Positions 54,012 to 61,971 of a DNA stretch of 64,000 nt are shown one piece after another. Origin of the DNA: Shouchella clausii (lineage in GTDB: Bacteria; Bacillota; Bacilli; Bacillales; Bacillaceae_D); contig NZ_CP019985.1 in the NCBI RefSeq assembly GCF_002250115.1, positions 496,001 through 560,000 of the forward strand, in the 5' to 3' direction. Position 1 is the first letter of the stretch. Every line of letters begins with the position of its first letter. A program made the position numbers and the translations under genes. The notes below the pieces were generated by a model, which was not told the DNA's origin, searched no databases, and worked only from the letters and a program-made list of their open reading frames with translations.

Positions 54012-54075
54012 TTATCCATAAATCAAACAGCAATTTTCTACTGTTTTTACCGCTGCCTCACTATACTATGGATAA
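54012..54075. promoter_or_regulatory. Nested inverted repeats in the melA-araC spacer
   Basis: TTATCCATA (54012-54020) is the inverse of TATGGATAA (54067-54075), and within them AAACAG (54025-54030) faces CTGTTT (54041-54046). These are candidate binding or looping sites for the AraC-type regulator. Confidence 0.45.
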
Positions 54076-54097
54076 ACGGAACAAAGGGGGAAACGCC

Positions 54098-55399
54098 ATG
54101 AAAAAGATTACGTTTATCGGCGCAGGCAGCACCATTTTTGCGAAAAATGTACTCGGTGATTGCATGCACGTGCCAGCGCTGCAACAATTTGAATTTGCGC
54201 TTTATGATATTGACAAGCAGCGGCTTTCGGAATCACAGACATTGCTTACACACTTAAAAAATAATTTAAACTCAACGATCACAATAAAAGCTTATGACGA
54301 CCGCAAAGAAGCGCTGCGCGGCGCCTCGTATGTCATTAACGCCATTCAAGTTGGCGGCTATAAACCAAGCACAGTCATTGACTTTGAAATCCCTAAAAAG
54401 TACGGCCTGCGCCAAACAATCGGTGACACTATCGGAATTGGCGGCTTGTTCCGGTCATTGCGTACCATCCCAGTTTTGCTTGATATTGCCCAAGACATTG
54501 AAGAAGTGGCGCCAAACGCTTGGTTTTTAAACTATTCGAACCCAATGGCTGTCTTAACTGGCACGCTTTCACGCTACACAAACGTGCAAAATGTTGGCCT
54601 TTGCCATAGCGTTCAAGTGTGTACACGTGACTTATTTAAACATCTTGGGATGGACCATACAGGGATTGAGGAAAAAATTGCTGGCATTAACCATGTTGCT
54701 TGGCTCCTTGAAGTGAAAAAAGACGGCCAAGACTTATATCCTGAAATCAAACGGCGCGCCAAAGAGAAAAACAAAGAAAAACACCACGATATGGTACGTT
54801 TTCAGCTAATGGAACGGTTTGGCTACTATGTGACCGAGTCTTCCGAGCACAATGCCGAATACCATCCGTATTTCATTAAATCAGCCTATCCTGAGCTGAT
54901 CGACGACCTCAATATCCCTTTAGATGAATACCCACGGCGCTGTGTCAGCCAAATTGAAAGATGGGAGCAAATGAAGCAAGACCTTGTCGACAATGCACAA
55001 ATTACCCATGAACGTTCGATTGAATATGGATCTCGAATCATCGAAGCGATGGAGACAGGTGAGACATTTATGTTCGGTGGAAATGTTCTCAATACAGGTG
55101 GCTTAATCGCCAATCTTCCTGATAAAGCGTGTGTAGAAGTTCCATGCGTTGCCAATCGTTCCGGCATTACGCCTACCTATGTTGGCGAGCTTCCAGAGCA
55201 ACTAGCTGCTCTAAACAGGACGAACATTAATACACAGTTATTAACGATTGAAGCGGCAATAACAAAAAAACGCGAACATATTTACCATGCTGCCATGCTC
55301 GACCCGCATACGTCTTCCGAACTGTCCATCGATGACATTGTTAGCTTATGCGACGATTTAATCGAAGCACATGGCAATTATTTGCCTGAATACCGATAA
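54098..55399 (+). CDS. melA: Alpha-galactosidase of glycoside hydrolase family 4
   Basis: This 433-residue NAD+ and Mn2+-dependent hydrolase has the dinucleotide-binding motif ITFIGAGSTIFAKNV at the N-terminus, metal ligands Cys in GLCHSVQ and His in GINHVAWLL, and the NAIQVGG loop. The family splits melibiose-type alpha-galactosides inside the cell by an oxidation-elimination mechanism. ATG 54098 follows AAAGGGGGAAA. A permease gene is not adjacent. Confidence 0.92.
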   Translation: MKKITFIGAGSTIFAKNVLGDCMHVPALQQFEFALYDIDKQRLSESQTLLTHLKNNLNSTITIKAYDDRKEALRGASYVINAIQVGGYKPSTVIDFEIPKKYGLRQTIGDTIGIGGLFRSLRTIPVLLDIAQDIEEVAPNAWFLNYSNPMAVLTGTLSRYTNVQNVGLCHSVQVCTRDLFKHLGMDHTGIEEKIAGINHVAWLLEVKKDGQDLYPEIKRRAKEKNKEKHHDMVRFQLMERFGYYVTESSEHNAEYHPYFIKSAYPELIDDLNIPLDEYPRRCVSQIERWEQMKQDLVDNAQITHERSIEYGSRIIEAMETGETFMFGGNVLNTGGLIANLPDKACVEVPCVANRSGITPTYVGELPEQLAALNRTNINTQLLTIEAAITKKREHIYHAAMLDPHTSSELSIDDIVSLCDDLIEAHGNYLPEYR

Positions 55400-55402
55400 T
55401 GC

Positions 55403-55440
55403 AAAAGACGCGATTTGCAACATGCAAAATCGCGTCTTTT
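55403..55440. terminator. Bidirectional terminator between melA and the DedA gene
   Basis: A long stem of AAAAGACGCGATTTGC and near-complement, with runs of A and T at its ends. Confidence 0.9.
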
Positions 55441-56050
55441 ATTTCCTTTTCGTGCGCAAGCGAATATACCATAGTAGGATCGCTATCCCAGCAATCGCTA
55501 TTCCTACATAAACGACATCTGAAAAGACACTCATCGCTTCAACAATATCATGCCAGTTCTCACCAACAGAAGCCCCTAAATGAACAAGAATGGTATTCCA
55601 AACAGCTGTGCCAAGTGTCGTTAAACAAATAAATAGCCAAATGTTCATACCTGACATACCAGCTGGAATCGATATTAAACTACGGATAAGGGGAATCAGG
55701 CGACAGAACAACACCGTCCACGGACCATAGCGATCAAACCAACGATCAGCCTTCTGTACATCCTCTTTCGTCAATCGCAATACATGGCCGTACCGGTCAA
55801 TCAGCGCTTCCATCCGCTTCACATCAAGCCATTTGCCAACGGCAAACAAAATGAGCGCTCCGCACAACGAGCCGCCTGTAGCAGCGAGGACGACCCCTGT
55901 TTTACTTAGTTCCGTTTGCTGCGTCATAAACCCGCCAAATGTCAAAATCACTTCCGACGGAATCGGCGGAAACACATTTTCCAATGCAATCAACGCGAAA
56001 ATTCCCAAATAACCGAATTGTTCCATCAGTTGAAGCAGCCATTCTTCCAC
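55439..56050 (-). CDS. DedA-family membrane protein
   Basis: This 203-residue protein has four or five helices and the DedA motifs ENVFPPIPSE and FCRLIPLIRSLISIPAG. DedA proteins act in lipid-carrier or phospholipid flipping. GTG 56050 follows GGAGGAGA; the frame is open to 56164 without another ribosome site. Its upstream side shares the region with the sigma-like operon and the two LexA-like boxes. Confidence 0.87.
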   Translation of the reverse strand: MEEWLLQLMEQFGYLGIFALIALENVFPPIPSEVILTFGGFMTQQTELSKTGVVLAATGGSLCGALILFAVGKWLDVKRMEALIDRYGHVLRLTKEDVQKADRWFDRYGPWTVLFCRLIPLIRSLISIPAGMSGMNIWLFICLTTLGTAVWNTILVHLGASVGENWHDIVEAMSVFSDVVYVGIAIAGIAILLWYIRLRTKRK

Positions 56051-56149
56051 TTCATCTCCTCCATCTCGTTCCTTCCTAAAAAAGTATAGCATGTCCTTTT
56101 CTGATTCTTTGTAAAAAATTGTGGTACAGATTTCCCAATCGAAAACGAA

Positions 56150-56178
56150 TTGCATTAGGAACATATGTTCGTTATACT
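56150..56178 (+). promoter_or_regulatory. Promoter of the split-sigma operon
   Basis: TTGCAT, 17 bases, TATACT, about 98 bases before the sigO-like ATG. The spacer holds a perfect GAACATATGTTC palindrome. Confidence 0.65.
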
Positions 56179-56200
56179 CGATTATACGAAAGCATGTTCG
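56158..56200. promoter_or_regulatory. Two LexA (DinR)-like boxes
   Basis: Box 1 (56158-56171, GGAACATATGTTCG) and box 2 (56187-56200, CGAAAGCATGTTCG) each match 12 of 14 positions of the Bacillus consensus CGAACRNRYGTTYC. Box 1 is within the promoter spacer, and box 2 covers the expected transcript start. Confidence 0.6.
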
Positions 56201-56275
56201 CTTTTTTTATTTTTCTTTGATTTTTTCTGGATAGCTTTCTCTTTATACAAAAAAGACTGACAAGGAGGCACTCTC

Positions 56276-56854
56276 ATGGAATCGTATGAAGAAGAACTTT
56301 GCCGCAACCCGATCATTTTTAGGTTTCTAGAAGATCCGGAAAACAAACGGCTTTACACCCAGGCAGTAAACGAACCAACATCTAAAAACAAGCAAATCCT
56401 TGACGAGGCTTTTAAACATTTTTTCGTCCGTGTTAAAGTGATCCATTATATTAGCCGCCTAATAGCTGGCTATTCTGTCGATTTTGACAAGCGTATCCGT
56501 AAGAATGAACAACAGCTGCTTTCCTTAGATGCCCTCTTCCACAATGGCCAAACGACATTGCTTGATATGTTGGCAGCTGGCGATGTCATTAAAGATGCAG
56601 AACTCGTTCAAGAAGAGGACGGGCAGTATGGGGAGCTATTTGAAAACGAGGTGCTGCAACAGGCCTTCCAGGAACTAAAGCCTTTGCAGCGTGAAGTGCT
56701 TGTTTACTCGTTCTTTTATGGATACCGGAATAAAGACATTGCCAAGCGGCTTGCTATATCGGAACAGCGTGTTTCTTACAACAAAAAACGGGGTCTCGAA
56801 CTGCTGAAACAAAAAGTTGCAGGGCAAACGAAAAAACAAGGAGGCATGCCCTAA
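56276..56854 (+). CDS. sigO: Sigma-O-like split sigma factor, promoter -35-binding subunit
   Basis: This 192-residue protein has a C-terminal sigma region 4 (ELKPLQREVLVYSFFYGYRNKDIAKRLAISEQRVSYNKKRG) and a divergent N-terminal helical part without a normal region 2. Size and the next gene resemble B. subtilis SigO (YvrI), which needs RsoA to work. The ATG follows AAGGAGG. Alternatives are an Xpf-like phage activator or a UviA/TcdR-type sigma. No anti-sigma gene like yvrL is visible nearby. Confidence 0.68.
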   Translation: MESYEEELCRNPIIFRFLEDPENKRLYTQAVNEPTSKNKQILDEAFKHFFVRVKVIHYISRLIAGYSVDFDKRIRKNEQQLLSLDALFHNGQTTLLDMLAAGDVIKDAELVQEEDGQYGELFENEVLQQAFQELKPLQREVLVYSFFYGYRNKDIAKRLAISEQRVSYNKKRGLELLKQKVAGQTKKQGGMP

Positions 56855-57099
56855 TGGCGAAAGAATACCAGGACTATGAAACAATTTTGGCGGCCTTTGA
56901 CTTAAAAATTAAAAAAAGCCTCTATTCAACAGACCCGGCTAACCGCGAAGATTTAGAACAGGAAATCAAGCTCAAAATCTTTGAAAAAATGCCTGTGATT
57001 GAAAACATGAACGCCCCTGGCTTCTACGAATTCGTCCATGGCGCTAATATTGCAGCAGAAACAAAAGCGCTGTATGCACTAAAAAAAGACGGGCGCTGA
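56854..57099 (+). CDS. rsoA: RsoA-like co-sigma factor (region 2-like)
   Basis: This 81-residue protein overlaps the stop of the sigma-like gene by one base (TAATG) and has its own AAGGAGG site. The segment DPANREDLEQEIKLKIFEKM looks like sigma region 2.1-2.2. In B. subtilis RsoA (79 residues) supplies the -10 recognition and core-binding function missing from SigO. Its TGA lies inside the 10-bp hairpin at 57088-57110. Confidence 0.65.
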   Translation: MAKEYQDYETILAAFDLKIKKSLYSTDPANREDLEQEIKLKIFEKMPVIENMNAPGFYEFVHGANIAAETKALYALKKDGR

Positions 57100-57110
57100 T
57101 AGCGCCCGTC
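57088..57110. terminator. Shared terminator between rsoA and the sugar ABC operon
   Basis: The perfect GACGGGCGCT, GAT, AGCGCCCGTC stem has seven Ts on the minus strand. On the plus strand the expected T-run is replaced by TCAGACTG, the end of a repeat element. Confidence 0.85.
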
Positions 57111-57111
57111 T

Positions 57112-57130
57112 CAGACTGTAGACAAACGCT
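57112..57130. repeat. CAGACTG element remnant D (left end only)
   Basis: CAGACTGTAGACAAACGCT is identical to the first 19 bases of copies A-C. It abuts a hairpin on its left, as in the other copies, and runs directly into the TAG stop of the permease gene on its right. Confidence 0.7.
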
Positions 57131-58010
57131 ACTCTTTAACCGAGCCAAGCACAATCCCTTTGACAAAGTACTTTTGCAAAAATGGGTATACAATGATAAT
57201 CGGCAGTGCGCCAATGAAAATCTGAGCAGAACGGACTGTCCTCTCAGACAATGCTTTCACTTCATCAGGATTCACATTAAGCTGTGAAAAATCATTTTGA
57301 ACAATAATTGTTTGCAAAAATGTCGATAACGGATACTTGGTGGAGTCAGTCAAATAAATGAGCCCGTCAAACCATGAATTCCATTGGCCTACCATGGTAA
57401 ACAGCCCAACTGTCGCCAATGCTGGCAAAGAGATAGGCAAATAAATTTTAAATAATATTTGGAAGTGGCCCGCCCCATCAATAAAAGCAGCCTCTTCCAG
57501 TGATTTCGGCACGCCTGTTCGAAAAAAATTTAACAACAAAATCAGATTAAATACATTTACAGCTCCAGGTAGGACAAGTGCCCAAATCGTATTGATCAAG
57601 CCAAGATTTTGGACGAGGATATACGTGGGAATAAGGCCGCCATTAAAAAGCATGACAAACACAAGTGCATACATGTACATTTTTCTGCCTTTAAACTCCC
57701 GGTCTTCTTTTGAAAGTGCATAAGCGGCAAGTGTAATCGTGACAAGACTGATTACGGTGCCGAGGAATGTACGAAAGACGCCATTCCATAACGCACGCAA
57801 AAAGTTTTGGTTGCCAAACGTCTGCTCCCAAGCAGACACCGTAAAGTCAACTGGCCAAAAACGGACAAGATTGGCATTGGCGGGAGCAGGAGAACTAAAT
57901 GAAACGGCGAGTATATGGATAAGCGGCATGATGCAAATCGCGCTAAGCACAAGCAAAAAGACAATATTAAATACAGAAAAAATGCGGTATGTCCGGCTGC
58001 GGTAATGCAT
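57129..58010 (-). CDS. Sugar ABC transporter permease, LplC/YtcP-like
   Basis: This 293-residue membrane permease of the carbohydrate CUT1 family has six helices and the EAA loop (SLEEAAFIDGAGHFQILFKIYLP). It pairs with the LplB-like permease encoded just upstream. ATG 58010 follows TTAGGAGGGG; an earlier in-frame start at 58067 lies in the preceding gene. Its stop codon and 3' side are made of repeat remnant D. No ATPase gene is in the operon; such transporters usually share MsmX. Confidence 0.87.
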   Translation of the reverse strand: MHYRSRTYRIFSVFNIVFLLVLSAICIMPLIHILAVSFSSPAPANANLVRFWPVDFTVSAWEQTFGNQNFLRALWNGVFRTFLGTVISLVTITLAAYALSKEDREFKGRKMYMYALVFVMLFNGGLIPTYILVQNLGLINTIWALVLPGAVNVFNLILLLNFFRTGVPKSLEEAAFIDGAGHFQILFKIYLPISLPALATVGLFTMVGQWNSWFDGLIYLTDSTKYPLSTFLQTIIVQNDFSQLNVNPDEVKALSERTVRSAQIFIGALPIIIVYPFLQKYFVKGIVLGSVKE

Positions 58011-58020
58011 GCCACCCCTC

Positions 58021-58971
58021 CTAAAAAATCCGGTAGTTTGCGTATTTGTAGGCAAGGCGATACCCAATCACAATCAAGATGAATGCAATGACTGATTTAA
58101 ACAAGCCAACGGCAGTTGCATAGCTAAAATTGCCGCCAATTAACCCTTGCCGATACACATACGTATCAATAATATCGCCTTTGTCATACACAAGCGGATT
58201 ATATAAGTTAAAGATTTGGTCAAATCCTGCATTTAAAATATTGCCGAGCGCCAAAGTCGCTACTACAATCGTAATTGGCAAAAGCGCAGGCAACGTAATA
58301 TAAAGCACTTGCTGAAAACGATTGGCCCCGTCAACGACTGCTGCTTCATACAGACTCGGGTTAATCCCTGCAAGCGCAGCTAAAAAGACAATCGCCGAAA
58401 AACCGAAGTCTTTCCAGACATCACTGGCAATGACGGTTACGCGAAACCAGTCGCCATCGCCTAGAAAGAAGATTGGATTGATGCCGATGCTAGCAAGTAC
58501 TTGGTTCACTAAACCGCCGTCGACTGACAACAAATCTAGCAAAATGCCCCCTAAAATCACCCAAGAAAGAAAATGAGGCAAATACACGAGTGTTTGGATC
58601 GATCGTTTTAACGCCATAACCCTTACTTCATTTAACAGCAAGGCAAACATGATCGGAATCACTAGTTGAAAGACAATTTTAAAACTAGAAATGACAAGCG
58701 TATTCCAAATCACTTGCCTGCCTTCACTAAATGCAAAAATTCGCTGAAAATGTTCGAATCCAACCCATTCTGATCCGGCAAAGCCAAACCAAGGCTTGTA
58801 TTCTTGGAAAGCCATAATGATGCCGCCCAATGGGATGTAGTTAAAAACGATAGCAAGTAAAATGGCAGGCATGACGAGGACATGCAACGGCCAATTCCGT
58901 TTCATGTCCCATGATTGTTTTTTCTTCAACAAAGTCGGCAGCGGTTGCCCTTCTGTCTGAGCTGACTTCAC
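58021..58971 (-). CDS. Sugar ABC transporter permease, LplB/YtcQ-partner type
   Basis: This 316-residue CUT1 permease has six helices, a cytosolic N-terminus of about 30 residues, and the EAA loop (SLYEAAVVDGANRFQQVLYITLP). It forms the channel with the next permease. GTG 58971 lies eight bases after AAAGGAG; a GTG three codons earlier abuts that site. It is ten bases from the downstream permease gene. Confidence 0.87.
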   Translation of the reverse strand: MKSAQTEGQPLPTLLKKKQSWDMKRNWPLHVLVMPAILLAIVFNYIPLGGIIMAFQEYKPWFGFAGSEWVGFEHFQRIFAFSEGRQVIWNTLVISSFKIVFQLVIPIMFALLLNEVRVMALKRSIQTLVYLPHFLSWVILGGILLDLLSVDGGLVNQVLASIGINPIFFLGDGDWFRVTVIASDVWKDFGFSAIVFLAALAGINPSLYEAAVVDGANRFQQVLYITLPALLPITIVVATLALGNILNAGFDQIFNLYNPLVYDKGDIIDTYVYRQGLIGGNFSYATAVGLFKSVIAFILIVIGYRLAYKYANYRIF

Positions 58972-58984
58972 GCACTTCACTCCT

Positions 58985-60208
58985 TTACCTGCTTCTAAAT
59001 TCTTGTGGGGTCATATGAAACTCTCTCTTGAATACTTTGATAAAATAAGATGCATCTTTGTATCCAAGTTTTTTTGCGATTTGCGAAACTTTCATGTTTG
59101 TTTCTGCGAGGAGCTCCACGGCACGATCCATGCGCAAGCGATGGATGTACTCGCTAAACTTCTCGCCTGTCTCTTCTTTAAACCGTTTTGATAAATAGGC
59201 CGCGTTTAGAAAAAGGTGGTCTGCTACTTCTTGCAAGCTAGGCTGTTCAAAAAAGTGTGCTTCTACATATTCATAAACGCGAACGGCCAGCTGTTCTTTT
59301 TTATGGCGGACTTCCTGAACCAATGGCGATGTCCCTGAAAGGAAGCTTTGGTAAATCTTAGGCCCTTCTTCCCAGAATAAGAATGGCAGCGAGGTAGTTA
59401 ATGTGATAGGTGCCTGGCATTGTTTTCGTAATTGCGTTTTCAGCAACAACATTTGCGGTTTCACCGTGTTAAAAAGCGATTCATCCCCCTGCGTGCGGAG
59501 TGGGTAAAGCAATATGGCATAGAGGTTTTTATACAGATTGAACATTGCTGTTGCCGTTATTTTTGTTAGATTGCTGGCCAGCACCGATTTCATTCCATCA
59601 ACATCGTCCGTTGACGGCTCCTTATGAATATGAACGAATAACCATAGTGCTTTTACGTTTATATCCGTTGGCAAGCCGTAGCTTTTTAGCTGTTGTTTGG
59701 TTTCAAAAGTGCTCTTTTTATTGGACAGCCACGGTGTTATGGCCTGTTCAAAATAATCGCCAATGTTGTTGCGAATCGCTTCCATTGAACGCTTTTGCAA
59801 CTGCAACTTCTCCAATTCGCTTTTCCGTATCGACAAAGCGCGACCAACCGCTTGCATTAGTTCCTCGTCGCTGACTGGCTTTAGTAAATAATCAACTGCT
59901 TGGGCTTGAATAGCTGCTTGGGCATAGGCAAATTCTGCGTAACCAGATAGCAATAAACATTTTGGTGCATGTGGACTCTTTTCCACTTCTGCGAGCAAAT
60001 CAATGCCTGACTTCCCTGGCATTCTAATATCGGTCACAACAACATCTACATTTCCTTTTTCCAAAGAGGCTAGCGCTTCGCTTGCTGAACATGCGCAATG
60101 TACACGGTGGATGCCAAGCGTTTCCCATGGCAAAGCCGATAAACCAAGCACCGTTGCTTCCTCATCATCAACAAGTAGCAATTCGAACGATTTCCCTGTA
60201 TCATCCAT
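58985..60208 (-). CDS. YesN-type response regulator (REC + AraC HTH)
   Basis: This 407-residue regulator has a receiver domain with Asp60 (VVVTDIRMPG) and Lys near 113, a middle helical region, and a C-terminal AraC double HTH (QEVADHLFLNAAYLSKRFKEE; VSQIAKKLGYKDASYFIKVF). It starts directly after the kinase stop (TGA-ATG) and presumably activates this operon when its sugar is sensed. Confidence 0.9.
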   Translation of the reverse strand: MDDTGKSFELLLVDDEEATVLGLSALPWETLGIHRVHCACSASEALASLEKGNVDVVVTDIRMPGKSGIDLLAEVEKSPHAPKCLLLSGYAEFAYAQAAIQAQAVDYLLKPVSDEELMQAVGRALSIRKSELEKLQLQKRSMEAIRNNIGDYFEQAITPWLSNKKSTFETKQQLKSYGLPTDINVKALWLFVHIHKEPSTDDVDGMKSVLASNLTKITATAMFNLYKNLYAILLYPLRTQGDESLFNTVKPQMLLLKTQLRKQCQAPITLTTSLPFLFWEEGPKIYQSFLSGTSPLVQEVRHKKEQLAVRVYEYVEAHFFEQPSLQEVADHLFLNAAYLSKRFKEETGEKFSEYIHRLRMDRAVELLAETNMKVSQIAKKLGYKDASYFIKVFKREFHMTPQEFRSR

Positions 60209-61906
60209 TCAGACGACCTCCTGTTCGAATAAAATTTCGACTTTTAAACCGCCGAGCTCTGATTCCGATAGCACGAGGCCAGAGCGGCCAGCAAATGTCT
60301 GTCTTAATCGTTGATGGACGTTGCGCATGCCGTAACTTTCAGAAAGTACGTCCTCTTCAAGCATTCGTTGTAATTGATTGAGTTTGCCTACGCCAAGTTT
60401 CGGGCCATTGTTTTCTACTGTCAGGCGGCAGATATTATCCCCGCTTATTTCACCGGTAATTTGGATGTATCCATCGCCTTCGATGTTTTCAATTGCATGG
60501 ACAATCGCATTTTCAACAATCGGTTGTATTATGAGCCGGGGAATCGTAATCGTCTTCATTTCATCCGGAACTGCAATGTCATAGTGCAAACGCCTTTTTC
60601 GCAGCGCATGGATCGCCAAAAAATTTTCAACAAGGTTAATTTCTTCTGCTATCGTTGTTTTTTCTTCCTCCACTTTTACACGATAACGGAAATAATCACC
60701 TAAATGCAGGGCCATTGCTTCCACAGCATTGGTGTTATTCACTTTTGCCATATTTTTAATGTAAAACAGGCAATTGTATAAAAAATGAGGATCAATTTGT
60801 GCTTGCAACAGCTTCAACGATGCCTCTTGAGAGCGGATCTTTTCAGCAAGCACTTGTTCAATCAATGTTTGAATTTGTTCAGCCATTTCATTAAATCCAT
60901 TCATTGCAATGGCGAACTCTTTTTGCTTAGGCACTTTCATCCGCACGCTATAGTCGGCTCCTTTAAACGCCAAAATCCCATCTTTTAACCTGTCGATTGG
61001 CCGATGAATTTGCGTGTATAAAAGCCATGCAGCCGCAACGCCAAAAAGCAAGAGCATCGCTACAGTCACATAAAACCACAGGCGCGTCGTTTTAATCGGC
61101 TCTAATACCTTTTCCATAGGGACAACGTCAATTAATGCCCAGCCGAGTGAAGGAGATTGTACGTAGGTGACAACGTATTCATTGTCATCTTCTTCATACG
61201 TGAACATCCCCTCCCTTTGATTGCCGCCATGTTGGTTAAATTTTTCAATCACGGCCTCGTGATTGCCGGCCGAAACAATCGCATGATGGTCTTTGTTGTA
61301 AAACAAAGCGGTTTCTTCCCCAGAAGACTCTAGTGAGAGCAAATGGGCTCGTATGCTTTCCGCATAAAGCCTTGCCTCAATCACAACATTGTTGCCGACA
61401 GGTTTCCCTTGGCTTGGGTACTGAAAATGTTGGATAAAATACGGTTTAGCGTGGTCATTATGTGGTCCAGCATCTACATACGTCCACGAAGGTGATAGCG
61501 CCCGAGGCTGTTCTGGCACTTGCGGCATTGTCGAAATCGTACGTTCGCCATCAGGCAAATAGACACTTACATCGACAAGCATGTTGCTAAGTTGCTGATA
61601 AAGAAGGAGTTTTTGCTGGACTGCATCTTTATTCACAACCGCCTCATAGGGGCTCATCAGTTCGATATTACGAAGCTTGTCTACATCTGAATCAATGCTA
61701 AGCGCGATCAAAAACTGCGAAAGCTGCCAGATGTCTGCCTCCAACCTGTTCATTGTCACTTCAAGGCGGCTTAAATTACGGGAGTGCACTTCCTCACGGA
61801 CAACTTGTTCGCTAACATAATAAAAGTACGTATAAAGGGCCATAACCGGTAACAGCAATAAAACGATACTAGCGACCATTTTTTGAAACAAAGATAATTG
61901 CTTCAT
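60209..61906 (-). CDS. YesM-type sensor histidine kinase
   Basis: This 565-residue kinase has membrane helices at about 9-31 and 277-297 framing an extracellular Cache-like sensor, then HAMP, a His_kinase domain with phospho-His374 (IDPHFLYN) and HATPase (IVENAIVHAI). YesM-type kinases sense extracellular oligosaccharides, sometimes through a binding protein; the solute-binding lipoprotein is the next gene upstream. Confidence 0.9.
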   Translation of the reverse strand: MKQLSLFQKMVASIVLLLLPVMALYTYFYYVSEQVVREEVHSRNLSRLEVTMNRLEADIWQLSQFLIALSIDSDVDKLRNIELMSPYEAVVNKDAVQQKLLLYQQLSNMLVDVSVYLPDGERTISTMPQVPEQPRALSPSWTYVDAGPHNDHAKPYFIQHFQYPSQGKPVGNNVVIEARLYAESIRAHLLSLESSGEETALFYNKDHHAIVSAGNHEAVIEKFNQHGGNQREGMFTYEEDDNEYVVTYVQSPSLGWALIDVVPMEKVLEPIKTTRLWFYVTVAMLLLFGVAAAWLLYTQIHRPIDRLKDGILAFKGADYSVRMKVPKQKEFAIAMNGFNEMAEQIQTLIEQVLAEKIRSQEASLKLLQAQIDPHFLYNCLFYIKNMAKVNNTNAVEAMALHLGDYFRYRVKVEEEKTTIAEEINLVENFLAIHALRKRRLHYDIAVPDEMKTITIPRLIIQPIVENAIVHAIENIEGDGYIQITGEISGDNICRLTVENNGPKLGVGKLNQLQRMLEEDVLSESYGMRNVHQRLRQTFAGRSGLVLSESELGGLKVEILFEQEVV

Positions 61907-61971
61907 TTTATTGACTCTCCTCCTTCGCTTTTAGGATACAACCTATTCAGCTTGCAGAGGAGAGCTGTTTT

